Position numbers and translations under genes: made by a program
From: Clostridia bacterium
GTDB taxonomy: Bacteria; Bacillota_A; Clostridia; Christensenellales; Aristaeellaceae
Assembly: GCA_017620455.1 (NCBI GenBank)
Contig: JAFZQK010000034.1
Coordinates: 6,498 to 70,497 of the forward strand
DNA: 64,000 nt
Direction of reading: 5' to 3'
Part shown: piece by piece, positions 37,853 through 46,190 of the stretch
Position numbering within the stretch: the first letter of the stretch is position 1
Layout of the letters: every line of letters starts with the position of its first letter
The notes under the pieces: model-generated
Seen by the model: the letters and a program-made list of their open reading frames with translations, nothing else
Database searches by the model: none
What the model was told of the DNA's origin: nothing

Positions 37853-39286
37853 ATGCCCGGTTCCTTTCAGTTTCCCGCCTGGTCCTCGCCGGAGGAGGCG
37901 CGCGTTTCCTCCGCGGGCCTGATCCGGTTCCTGGACGCATGGGAAAAGATCCGCGACCAGGTGCAGTTTCACAGCCTGATCCTGCTGCGCCACGGAAAAA
38001 CCGTGTGCAGAATGAACTTTTCCCCCTATGACGACGTAACGCCCCACGCCCTGTTTTCCCTGAGCAAATCCTTCACCAGCGCGGCGGCGGGCTTCGCCGT
38101 CAGCGAAGGAAAGCTGCGCTGGGACAGCAGCGTGACCGAGGTGCTGCCCGAGGAGATCCCGGAAGGGCGGGAGGAGGAGCTGCGCTGCGTCACGGTGGAA
38201 ACGCTGCTTTCGATGGGCTCCGGCCTGGAGGAGGCCTCCGATTCCCCTTCCTATGATCCCGGCGTCACCTGGGCCCGGCACGTGCTCAGCCACAAGCTGG
38301 TCCATCCCCCCATGACCCGCTTTCATTACAACACCTTCGGCACTTACCTGGTCTCCTGCATGGTGCAGAAGGCCGTGGGCGAAACCGTGCGGGATTACCT
38401 GATCCCCCGGCTGTTCTCTCCCCTGGGCATCGAAACCCCGGAATGGGACAAGAGCCCCCAGGGGGTGTGCTGCGGCGGGTTCGGGCTGCATCTGTCCGCG
38501 GACAGCATCGCCCGTTTCGGCCAGTGCCTGCTGCAGAAAGGCGTATGGCAGGGAAAGCAGGTACTGCCCGAAGGCTGGGTGGACCTGGCTACCCGGGAGC
38601 ACATCGCCAACTATGAAGGCCAGCCCCAGGAAGGCAACGAATGGGCCCAGGGCTACGGCTTCCAGTTCTGGCGCTGCATGGACGGCCGCTACCGGGGCGA
38701 CGGGGCCATGGGCCAGGCCTGCATCGTGGATGAGAAGCGGGACGCCGTGCTGGCCGTCACCTGCGCCGCCGGCGATATGGGCGCGGAATTCCGGCTGATC
38801 CGGGAGCACATTTTCCCCGCCTTCGACGCCCCGGCGGGCACGGAGCGGGAACAGGCCGATCTGCGAAAGCGCATCGCGGCCCTTCGCTATGATTTCCCCG
38901 CCGACGACGGGAGCGGCCTGCCCCTGCCGAACGGCGTCTTTGAAATGGTGCAGCAGGGGGAACGCATCCGCCTTTCCATGCGCCGGGCGCTGCTGGACCA
39001 GATCGAGCTCCGGCTGGAACTCCCCGGCCGGCCGCTGATCCGCCTGTACCTGCCCCGGGGCAAGGCCGGCCTTTCCGCCATGCTGCCCATGGACGAAAAT
39101 ACGACGGTGCGCCTGTTCGGCGCTTACGGCTGTCAGGAGGGCAAGCTGCGCGTGGCGCTTCGCTCCCCTGATTCCCCCCTCACCCTGGACGGCGCCTTCA
39201 CCTGGCAGGCGGACGCCCTCGCTTTCGACGGCGTGGGCATCGGCGTGCCCGGCGGGCACCTGGAGTACCGGCGGGTGGAAGCGTAG
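37853..39286 (+). CDS. Serine hydrolase, beta-lactamase/EstB-like
   Basis: The 477-residue product is a class C beta-lactamase fold protein: SxxK in FSLSKS (about residue 70), YNT in FHYNTFG acting as the YxN-type motif, and a late GDGAMGQACIVD segment in the HxG position. No signal peptide is seen, so it is probably cytoplasmic, unlike true beta-lactamases. The last about 130 residues form an extra beta-rich domain. GGGGAGG precedes the ATG. Likely an esterase or peptidase of unknown substrate. Confidence 0.85.
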   Translation: MPGSFQFPAWSSPEEARVSSAGLIRFLDAWEKIRDQVQFHSLILLRHGKTVCRMNFSPYDDVTPHALFSLSKSFTSAAAGFAVSEGKLRWDSSVTEVLPEEIPEGREEELRCVTVETLLSMGSGLEEASDSPSYDPGVTWARHVLSHKLVHPPMTRFHYNTFGTYLVSCMVQKAVGETVRDYLIPRLFSPLGIETPEWDKSPQGVCCGGFGLHLSADSIARFGQCLLQKGVWQGKQVLPEGWVDLATREHIANYEGQPQEGNEWAQGYGFQFWRCMDGRYRGDGAMGQACIVDEKRDAVLAVTCAAGDMGAEFRLIREHIFPAFDAPAGTEREQADLRKRIAALRYDFPADDGSGLPLPNGVFEMVQQGERIRLSMRRALLDQIELRLELPGRPLIRLYLPRGKAGLSAMLPMDENTTVRLFGAYGCQEGKLRVALRSPDSPLTLDGAFTWQADALAFDGVGIGVPGGHLEYRRVEA

Positions 39287-39299
39287 CGGCCGGGCCTTC

Positions 39300-40064
39300 T
39301 CACGTCGCCTCCTTTTCCAGCACCCAATAGCCCAGATGATACCGGTACCCCGGCAGCTCCGCCGGGGGCCGGTAGGGGGTGCCGGGCAGGGCGTAAGCGA
39401 TCCGTCGCACCCGTCCGTCCCGGACGTACCGCCCCAGGGCGCAGTAAGCCGTGCCCGGCAGGGGCGAAGGCGCGCGCACGAAGCGCCATCCCGGGGCGTA
39501 AAACGGCGAAAAGGGCGGCAGCAGCTCGAAAAACGGCCGCAGTTCCTCCGTTCCCCGGGGCCAGGAAAGAACGGGCAGGGCGTCCACCGGCGGCGTATCC
39601 GCCGACGCGCGCCGGGCCGGTTCCGGGACGGCGGGGCGTTCCGGCGCTGCCGACGTTTCCCGGGGCGCGGGCGGGCCCTCCACGGGCCTTTTTTCTTCCG
39701 GAACCGGGTTTTCCGGGGGCGCCGGCGGCGTCCCTTTTTTCTGCGGCTTTTCCGCCGCTTTTTTCAGCGCGCCGCAGCACCGGAAATAGCTTTCCTCCGC
39801 CGAAGTCCCCTCCTCCCACATGATCACGCGCCCCGCCGCCGTCACGAACAGCGGGCCCGCCCCGTGGGTCTCCCCGGCCCAGTTTCCTTCCCGGTCCGCC
39901 TTTCCGCCCGCGCAGCGGCAGGCCTTTTCCCCTTCGATCCGCCACAGCGCCGCTTCCGCCCCCGGCGGAAGCCCCCGGGCGAAAACGCGCCTGTTTTCCC
40001 CCGCGGCCCGCACGTATCCCGCCGCTCCCTGCCGGCCCCGCAGCATTCCGTATCCCTTTTCCAT
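39300..40064 (-). CDS. Hypothetical protein with Pro-rich linker
   Basis: The 254-residue product has an N-terminal beta-rich domain (to about residue 105, with GYVRAAGENRRVFARGLPPG), a Pro/Glu/Ala-rich linker (about 105-165) and a C-terminal domain. That last part contains FFELLPPFSPFYAPGWRFVRAP, then RRIAYALPGTPYRPP and GYRYHLGYWVLE. The C-terminal pattern (ALPG...PP...GYW) recurs in uncharacterised clostridial proteins. GGGGAGGA precedes the ATG. It converges with the serine hydrolase and diverges from surE. Confidence 0.65.
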   Translation of the reverse strand: MEKGYGMLRGRQGAAGYVRAAGENRRVFARGLPPGAEAALWRIEGEKACRCAGGKADREGNWAGETHGAGPLFVTAAGRVIMWEEGTSAEESYFRCCGALKKAAEKPQKKGTPPAPPENPVPEEKRPVEGPPAPRETSAAPERPAVPEPARRASADTPPVDALPVLSWPRGTEELRPFFELLPPFSPFYAPGWRFVRAPSPLPGTAYCALGRYVRDGRVRRIAYALPGTPYRPPAELPGYRYHLGYWVLEKEAT

Positions 40065-40116
40065 GGCTCATTCCTCCCCTCGGGGCAGGATATGCGCCCG
40101 GGATCGCGCCGCATGC

Positions 40117-40145
40117 TTGCGCCGGACGGGTTTTTCCTGTATAAT
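40117..40145 (+). promoter_or_regulatory. surE promoter
   Basis: TTGCGC, 17-base spacer, TATAAT at 40140-40145. It shares 13 of 17 spacer positions with the purB promoter. Confidence 0.85.
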
Positions 40146-40179
40146 GGCAGGGAAGCTGATTTTGAGGAAGGAGCGCAAA

Positions 40180-40947
40180 ATGCACATCCTGCTTACCAAC
40201 GACGACGGCATCCACGCCGAGGGCCTCCGCGCCCTGGCGGACGCCGCCCTGCGCCGGGGCCACCGGGTCACCGTCAGCGCCCCCATGGGCCAGTGCAGCG
40301 CCAACAGCCAGCACATCACCCTGCGCACCCCCCTGCTGGTGCACAATATCCCCTGGGAGGGCGTGCGGGCCTACGCCGTGGAAGGCACGCCCACGGACTG
40401 CGTGCGCGTGGTGCCGGATCTGACGGGGGATTCCGTGGATTTCTGCATTTCCGGCATCAACCGGGGCGAAAACGCCGGCAGCGCCACCTATTACAGCGGC
40501 ACCGTGGCCGCCGCCCGGGAAGCCGCCATGCTGTATATGCCCGCCATGGCCGTATCCATCATGGTGGGGGCGGACGCCCGGATGCTGGAGCGGCTGGCGG
40601 ACCTGGCCATCCGCATGGCGGAACGGTTCCGGGATACGAAGCTGCCCCGCTTCACCCTCATCAACATCAACGCCCCCGCCATTCCCCCGGAGGAATGGAA
40701 GCCCCTGCGGGTCTGCCCTCTGAGCCAGGCCTACTACCAGGACGGCTACGAAAAGCGCGTCAGCCCCCTGGGACAGACCTATCTGTGGATTGCCGCCAAC
40801 GACACCTCCGGCGTGCCCATGGAAGAGCCGGAGGAGGGCAGCGACTACGCCCTCATGCGCGCCGGGCACGTGACCTGCACGTTCCTGGGCGCCTTTGCCG
40901 ACCATAACGCGGCCTTCGGGCCCGCCCTGCAGGATTTTGAGCTATGA
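40180..40947 (+). CDS. surE: 5'/3'-nucleotidase SurE
   Basis: Metal-dependent nucleotidase acting on nucleoside monophosphates. The 255-residue product begins with LLTNDDGIHAEGL (metal-binding Asp pair), followed by SAPMGQCSANSQHIT, GTPTDCV, and SGINRGENAG with a later YYSGTVAAAREA. Length is normal. AAGGAG lies 7 bases before the ATG. It is the first gene of a run whose next starts overlap (ATGA at 40944), so it is co-translated with the flavoprotein. Confidence 0.95.
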   Translation: MHILLTNDDGIHAEGLRALADAALRRGHRVTVSAPMGQCSANSQHITLRTPLLVHNIPWEGVRAYAVEGTPTDCVRVVPDLTGDSVDFCISGINRGENAGSATYYSGTVAAAREAAMLYMPAMAVSIMVGADARMLERLADLAIRMAERFRDTKLPRFTLININAPAIPPEEWKPLRVCPLSQAYYQDGYEKRVSPLGQTYLWIAANDTSGVPMEEPEEGSDYALMRAGHVTCTFLGAFADHNAAFGPALQDFEL

Positions 40948-42206
40948 TGACAGACCCATCCGACGTACTGGTGATCGGCGGCGGCGCGGCCGGGATGATG
41001 GCCGCGCTGTTTGCTGCGCGCGCCGGCGCCCGGGTGACGCTGGCGGAAAAGAATGAAAAGCTGGGCAAAAAAGTGTACATCACCGGCAAGGGCCGCTGCA
41101 ACGTCACCAACGCCTGCCAGGATCAGGAGGAATTCCTCCGGGAAGTGCCCCGGAACCCACGGTTTTTATACAGCGCCCTGGGGCTCCTGATGCCGCAGGA
41201 CCTGCTTTCCCTGCTCCGGGAGCTGGGATGCGAAACGAAAATCGAGCGCGGCCGCCGGGCCTTCCCGGTATCCGACCACGCCAGCGACGTAACGAAAGCG
41301 CTGGAAAAGGGCCTGCGCGCCGCCGGGGTGCGCATCCTGCTGCATACGGAGATCCGGCGCGTGGCCGCGGAAAACGGCGCGGCCATCCGCGCGGAGGCGG
41401 CAGACGGGCGGTTCCTGGCCGCCAGGCGGGTCATCGTCTGCACCGGCGGGCTTTCCTATCCCGCCACCGGCTCCACCGGGGACGGCTTCCGCTGGGCCGG
41501 GGAAACGGGCCACCGGATCGCTGCGCCGCGGCCCTCCCTGTCCGGGCTGGTCACGGAGGAAAAGTGGCCCGCCGAGCTGCAGGGGCTGACCCTCAAAAAT
41601 GTTTGCCTTCACGCCCGGTCCTGTGGTAAAATGATATATTCCGAAGTGGGCGAGATGCTCTTCACCCATTTCGGCGTATCCGGCCCCCTGGCCATCGAAT
41701 GCTCCGCCCACCTGCCGGAAAGCGGCCGGGCGGAAATCACGGTGGACCTGAAGCCGGGGCTGACGAAGGAACAGGTGGACGCGCGGCTGGTGCGGGAGCT
41801 CGCCGCCGGGGGGAAGAAGCAGCTTTCCTCCGTGCTGCAATCCATGCTGCCCCAGCGCTTCGCCGCCCTGTTCCCGGCCTTGTGCGGCCTGTGTGGGCAA
41901 ACGGCATGCAGCCAGGTGACCGCCCCCATGCGCGCCGCCCTGGCCGGCGCCTTCAAGGCGCTGCCCCTCACGGTATGCGGCCTGAGGCCCATCGAAGAGG
42001 CCATCGTCACCCGGGGCGGCGTGGACGTGCGGGACGTGCGCCCCGGCACCATGGAAAGCAAGCGCCTGCCCGGGCTGTACTTCGCCGGGGAGGTGCTGGA
42101 CGTGGACGCCCACACCGGCGGCTACAACCTGCACATTGCCTGGTGCACCGGCGCGCTGGCGGGGAAATCCGCCGCGGAAAGCGCGCTGGGGGGAGAAACG
42201 GCATGA
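40944..42206 (+). CDS. HI0933/BaiN-family FAD-dependent oxidoreductase
   Basis: The 420-residue flavoprotein opens with the Rossmann motif VIGGGAAGMMAAL, then LGKKVYITGKGRCNVTN typical of the HI0933 family. GGLSYPATGSTGDGF and a C-terminal GLYFAGEVLDVDAHTGGYN follow, completing the FAD site. Homologues include BaiN, proposed in bile-acid dehydroxylation, but most are uncharacterised. It overlaps surE at its start and the next gene at its stop. Confidence 0.92.
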   Translation: MMTDPSDVLVIGGGAAGMMAALFAARAGARVTLAEKNEKLGKKVYITGKGRCNVTNACQDQEEFLREVPRNPRFLYSALGLLMPQDLLSLLRELGCETKIERGRRAFPVSDHASDVTKALEKGLRAAGVRILLHTEIRRVAAENGAAIRAEAADGRFLAARRVIVCTGGLSYPATGSTGDGFRWAGETGHRIAAPRPSLSGLVTEEKWPAELQGLTLKNVCLHARSCGKMIYSEVGEMLFTHFGVSGPLAIECSAHLPESGRAEITVDLKPGLTKEQVDARLVRELAAGGKKQLSSVLQSMLPQRFAALFPALCGLCGQTACSQVTAPMRAALAGAFKALPLTVCGLRPIEEAIVTRGGVDVRDVRPGTMESKRLPGLYFAGEVLDVDAHTGGYNLHIAWCTGALAGKSAAESALGGETA

Positions 42207-42553
42207 ACGAGACGAATGTGATCCTGGCAATCACGCTGGCCGCCACGGGCGCGGTGTTCCTGGTTATTGCCGCGCTGTTTTTCCGGCGGAAGGAGAAAGC
42301 CTGCAATCTCATCGCGGGCTTCAACGCCATGACGGAAAAGGAGCAGGCCCGGTACGACCGGGCGGCCATCGCCCGGGATTACGGGCGGCTGTTCGCCGCG
42401 TGGACGGCGGGGGCGTTCGTTTTTGCGGGGCTGGCGCTTTGGTGGGGCTGGGTCCCGTTCGGCATCGCCATCGCGCTGCTGATTCTCTCCGTGATCCCCC
42501 GGATGCACCTGTGGGCGGAAAACGCGTTCCGGCAATATAAAATCGATCAGTAA
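42203..42553 (+). CDS. DUF3784-like small membrane protein
   Basis: The 116-residue product has one N-terminal helix (residues 5-27), a cytoplasmic stretch with CNLIAGFNAMTEKEQARYD, and two closing helices. The layout and the LIAGFN...EKEQ motif match DUF3784 of Firmicutes. Function unknown. ATG overlaps the flavoprotein stop (ATGA). Confidence 0.8.
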   Translation: MNETNVILAITLAATGAVFLVIAALFFRRKEKACNLIAGFNAMTEKEQARYDRAAIARDYGRLFAAWTAGAFVFAGLALWWGWVPFGIAIALLILSVIPRMHLWAENAFRQYKIDQ

Positions 42554-42571
42554 CTGGAAGGATGATCCCCG

Positions 42572-43519
42572 ATGCAATACATTGTTTTGGATTTGGAATG
42601 GAACCAGCCCATTTCCTATCATTCCCCCGCCTACAAAAGCGTGGGCGGCAAATTATTGTTTGAAATGATCCAGATCGGCGCGGTGCGGATCGACGAAAAC
42701 CTGCGGGTGACGGATTCCTTTTCCCAGCTGATCCAGCCCCAGCACTACCTGCGGCTGCACCCCCGCATCGCCCGGATCACCCACATCAGCCAGGAGGAAT
42801 TGTCCTCCGCCCCCGCCTTCAACGAGGCCGTGGAGGCCTTCGCCAAGTGGTGCGGCGACGATTACGTGCTGCTCACCTGGGGCTGCGACGATATTTCCGT
42901 TCTGAACCAGAACATGACGTTTTTCGGCTGCGAAACCCGGCTGGCCCCCATTTACGACGCCCAGAAGTACTTCGGCGACGCCATCGGCTCCCCCAAGGAC
43001 CGCAAGGGCCTCAAGGCCGCCATGGAACAAATGGAGATCGTGCCCGACGAGGAGACGATGCCCTTCCATAACGCCGTCAACGACGCGTACTATACCGCCC
43101 TGGTGTTCCTGAAGCTGCCCGATCCGGGAAAGGTGCTCAATTATCCCCTGACCCCCCGGAAGCTGGTGCACATGGAGCGGAAAAAGAAGGAAAGCACGGC
43201 GATCCTGCGGGTGCGGAGCATGAAGGACGCCCTGAAAAGTACCGCGGCCATGCAGCCCCCCTGCCCCATATGCGGCAAGCGCATGGCGGTGCCGGAGGGA
43301 TACGTGCTGCAGCGGAACGACCAGTACATGGCCCTGGCGGACTGCCCGGACCACGGGCTGGCCTTCGTGAAGCTGGCCTTCGGCAAGAACGACGAGGGCA
43401 AGCGGATCATGACCCGCTCCTCCGCCCTGTCCGAGGAGCAGAGCAAGCCCTATGTGCACACCAAGCACCTGCAGTGGGCCCAGAAGATTTCCGCCCAGCA
43501 GGCCGCCGCAAACCCGTAA
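42572..43519 (+). CDS. DEDDh 3'-5' exonuclease with C-terminal zinc finger
   Basis: The 315-residue product carries a DnaQ-like exonuclease: Exo I DLEWNQP (Asp and Glu), Exo II region with LLTWGCDD, and Exo III FHNAVNDAYYT (His and Asp). It resembles the ERI-1/KapD group that trims RNA or DNA ends. A C-terminal module with CPICGK and a later CPDHG could bind zinc. It lies 18 bases after the DUF3784 gene and 12 before a nucleoside kinase, consistent with one operon. Confidence 0.9.
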   Translation: MQYIVLDLEWNQPISYHSPAYKSVGGKLLFEMIQIGAVRIDENLRVTDSFSQLIQPQHYLRLHPRIARITHISQEELSSAPAFNEAVEAFAKWCGDDYVLLTWGCDDISVLNQNMTFFGCETRLAPIYDAQKYFGDAIGSPKDRKGLKAAMEQMEIVPDEETMPFHNAVNDAYYTALVFLKLPDPGKVLNYPLTPRKLVHMERKKKESTAILRVRSMKDALKSTAAMQPPCPICGKRMAVPEGYVLQRNDQYMALADCPDHGLAFVKLAFGKNDEGKRIMTRSSALSEEQSKPYVHTKHLQWAQKISAQQAAANP

Positions 43520-43531
43520 AAGGAGACAGCC

Positions 43532-45184
43532 ATGATCATCCGCATGATGGATCGCCAGCGCGAATTTTCTTCCCCCGTCACCGTGCGGGAGGCCATTTCC
43601 GCCCTGGCCCCGGAATCCCTTCCCGGCGCCCTGGGGTGCTTCTGCGGCGGCGGGGTGATGGAGCTCAGCCAGCCGGTGGAGAAGGACTGCACGCTGCACC
43701 CCATTACCTATCAGAACGAAGAGGGCCGCAGGATCTACGAGCGCTCGCTGCGCTTCATCCTGCTGCTGGCCATGCACCGGGTGCTGCCCGGGGAGCACCT
43801 GCGCATCGAGCATTCCATCGGCTACGGGCTGTACATGCGCGTGCTGGAAAGGGAAATGGACGCCGGCACCCTGGCGGCATTGGAAAAGGAAATGCGCCGC
43901 ATCGTCCGGGAAGATCTGCCCTTTGAGAAGGAGACCTGGACCCGGGACGAGGCCATCCGCTATTTCGCCCGCACCGGGCATGAGGACAAGACCCGGCTGC
44001 TGGCCTACCGGCCTTACGATTTTTTCCACGTATACCGCTGCGGCGGCATTGCGGAATACTTTTACGGGGCCATGCTGCCCTCCACGGGCTGCTGCCGGGC
44101 GTTCAAGCTGCGGCTCTACAAGCCCGGCATGGTGCTGCAGCTGCCCTCCCCCGCCGATCCCACGCGCCCCGCGCCCTTCGCCTCCCGGACCAGGATCCTC
44201 TCGGTCTTCGCCCAGAGCAACCGCTGGTGCGATATCCTGGGGGTGCAGAACGCCGCGGACCTGAACGATATGACCGTCCGGGGCGAGCTGCCGTCCTTCA
44301 TCCGGGTGAATGAAGCGCTGCACGATCAGTCCATCGGCGAGATCGCCCAGGGCATCCGCCGCCGGGGCGCCCGGGCGGTATTCGTGGCCGGGCCTTCCTC
44401 CAGCGGGAAAACCACCTTCTCCAACCGCCTGTGCATCCACATGCGGGTGCTGGGGCTGCGGCCGGTCCTGATCTCTTTGGACGATTTTTACCGGGACCGG
44501 GAAACGCTGCCCCTGGAAAAGGACGGGCTGCCGGACCTGGAGGCCCTCTCCGCCCTGGACGTGCCGCTGCTGCGCAGGTGCCTCACGGGCCTGCTGGGCG
44601 GCGAAAAAGTGACCATGCCCCGCTTCGATTTCACCACCCAGAAGCGGGCCCCCGAAGGCTATCCCCTGAAGCTGGAGGATAACCAGGTGCTGGTGATGGA
44701 GGGCATCCACGGGCTGAACCCCGCCCTGCACGAGGGCTTCGATCCCACTCTGGTGGCCAAGGTGTACATCAGCGAATTGACCTGCCTGAACCTGGACCAC
44801 CACAACCGCATCCGCACCACGGACGCGCGGCTGCTGCGCCGCATCGTGCGGGATCATCAGTTCCGCTCCACCCCGCCGGAGGATACCCTGGCCATGTGGA
44901 ACAGCGTGCGCCGGGGCGAGGAAACCTGGATTTTCCCCTATCAGGAGCAGGCGGATTTCATGTTCAATTCCGCCCTGCATTACGAGCTGCCCGTCCTCAA
45001 GCGCTACGCCTACGATCTGCTCATGGCCATTCCCGACGGCAGCCCGTATTATCTGGCGGCCCGGCGGCTGATCAAGATCCTGCATTATATCCTGCCCGCC
45101 ACGGACGAGGCCATGCGGGATATCCCGCCCCTTTCGCTGCTGCGGGAATTCATCGGCGGCTGCACGCTGTACGGCGAAAAATAA
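43532..45184 (+). CDS. Uridine kinase-family nucleoside kinase with ThrRS-like N-terminus
   Basis: The 550-residue product joins a TGS-like and ThrRS second-additional-domain-like N-terminus (residues 1-270) to a P-loop kinase: GPSSSGKTTFSNRL near residue 290, LDDFYRDRE, FDFTTQKR, and VMEGIHGLNP. These chimeric kinases are common in Firmicutes; the kinase resembles uridine kinase/phosphoribulokinase. The role of the tRNA-synthetase-like part is unknown. AAAAGGAG precedes the ATG. Confidence 0.9.
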   Translation: MIIRMMDRQREFSSPVTVREAISALAPESLPGALGCFCGGGVMELSQPVEKDCTLHPITYQNEEGRRIYERSLRFILLLAMHRVLPGEHLRIEHSIGYGLYMRVLEREMDAGTLAALEKEMRRIVREDLPFEKETWTRDEAIRYFARTGHEDKTRLLAYRPYDFFHVYRCGGIAEYFYGAMLPSTGCCRAFKLRLYKPGMVLQLPSPADPTRPAPFASRTRILSVFAQSNRWCDILGVQNAADLNDMTVRGELPSFIRVNEALHDQSIGEIAQGIRRRGARAVFVAGPSSSGKTTFSNRLCIHMRVLGLRPVLISLDDFYRDRETLPLEKDGLPDLEALSALDVPLLRRCLTGLLGGEKVTMPRFDFTTQKRAPEGYPLKLEDNQVLVMEGIHGLNPALHEGFDPTLVAKVYISELTCLNLDHHNRIRTTDARLLRRIVRDHQFRSTPPEDTLAMWNSVRRGEETWIFPYQEQADFMFNSALHYELPVLKRYAYDLLMAIPDGSPYYLAARRLIKILHYILPATDEAMRDIPPLSLLREFIGGCTLYGEK

Positions 45185-45261
45185 AATCCCGCATCAGAAA
45201 AATTTGCATAAAATAATTGATCGCCTCCCTGCGCACAATAGCCGCGAGGAGGCGATTTGCA

Positions 45262-45789
45262 ATGAAAAAGATCTGGCTGTTCCTGGTTCTTATCGTGCTT
45301 GCGGCCGCGGTGCTCACCGGCTGCGCCGGCAGCGCGGATACCCTTCCCACGCCCACGCCCGGCACGTCCGCCAATCCCGGCATGATGTCCCCCGCCCGGC
45401 CCACCGCCGCGCCGGAAGCGTCCGAGGCGCCCAGCGCCATCCGCACCGTGGAAGACGCGCGGAAAGCCGCCGAGGAAATGGAGGACGCCATCGAGAAACT
45501 CAGCGAGGTGGAGGAGGCGGACGTGGCCCTGGCCGGGGACACCGCCCTGGTGGGGCTGAAGCTCACCGCCCAGTACCAGGGCCAAGTGGACGACAGGCTG
45601 AAGAAAATGGTGCTGACGCGGGTGCAGACGGTGGAAAAGAGCGTCACGAAGGCGGCCGTCACCGACAATACGGCGCTGACCGCGGCCATCCGCGCCCTTT
45701 CCGACGCCACGGACGGCGCGTCCACCCTGGAGGATATGAGCCGCAAGGCGGAGGAGATCCTCCGGCAGCTGACGGTCTATCCCGAATGA
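45262..45789 (+). CDS. YhcN/YlaJ-family sporulation lipoprotein
   Basis: The 175-residue product has a lipoprotein signal with lipobox LTGC (Cys about residue 21), a Thr/Pro/Ala-rich linker, and a YhcN/YlaJ domain: KLSEVEEADVALAGDTALVGLKL, then MVLTRVQTVEKSV. Such proteins are found in spore membranes or coats and affect germination or outgrowth. GAGGAGG sits 7-8 bases before ATG 45262. The stop overlaps the next start (ATGA). Confidence 0.85.
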   Translation: MKKIWLFLVLIVLAAAVLTGCAGSADTLPTPTPGTSANPGMMSPARPTAAPEASEAPSAIRTVEDARKAAEEMEDAIEKLSEVEEADVALAGDTALVGLKLTAQYQGQVDDRLKKMVLTRVQTVEKSVTKAAVTDNTALTAAIRALSDATDGASTLEDMSRKAEEILRQLTVYPE

Positions 45790-46190
45790 CCCTTTCCCGT
45801 TTCCTGCTCCTGTCCGCCCCGGCGCTGCTGCCGGCCGGGCTGCTGGGCGGCGCGGGCCCGTTCGCGCTGACGCTGGGGCTGTGGACGGCCCTGCTCTGCC
45901 GCCGGGAGCAGTTAAGGCCGGCCCTGTACCCCCGCCAGCGGCGGCGCAGGCCCGGACGGTTCGCCCTGGGCTGGTCCGCGGGGTGCCTGTTTCCGGCGGC
46001 TGCGGAGAGACTGCTCCGCGCAGCGCAAAGCGCCGCTCCCTTCCGGGCCGGCTTTCCGGCCTGGGCGGGGGCGGCGTTTTTTGCGGCGGTCTGCTGCCGC
46101 CGGTTCGTTATGCTGCCCGTGGGCAGACGAGCGGCCTTTTTCCTCACGGCGGCGTTCTGCGCCCTTTCCTTGGCGCTTTACCGCCTGTAA
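45786..46190 (+). CDS. Small hydrophobic membrane protein, unknown
   Basis: The 134-residue product has about four hydrophobic helices and many Arg residues in loops (RRRRPGRF). It begins with ATGA overlap at the YhcN-like gene, the strongest evidence that it is translated. Its 3' end overlaps the convergent SPOCS gene by 13 bases. No family recognised; possibly linked to sporulation through its neighbour. Confidence 0.5.
   Translation: MTLSRFLLLSAPALLPAGLLGGAGPFALTLGLWTALLCRREQLRPALYPRQRRRRPGRFALGWSAGCLFPAAAERLLRAAQSAAPFRAGFPAWAGAAFFAAVCCRRFVMLPVGRRAAFFLTAAFCALSLALYRL

Noticed and set aside
42653..45085. 810-codon minus-strand frame over the exonuclease and nucleoside kinase
   Set aside because: Spans two real genes; no start signal and shadow-like composition.
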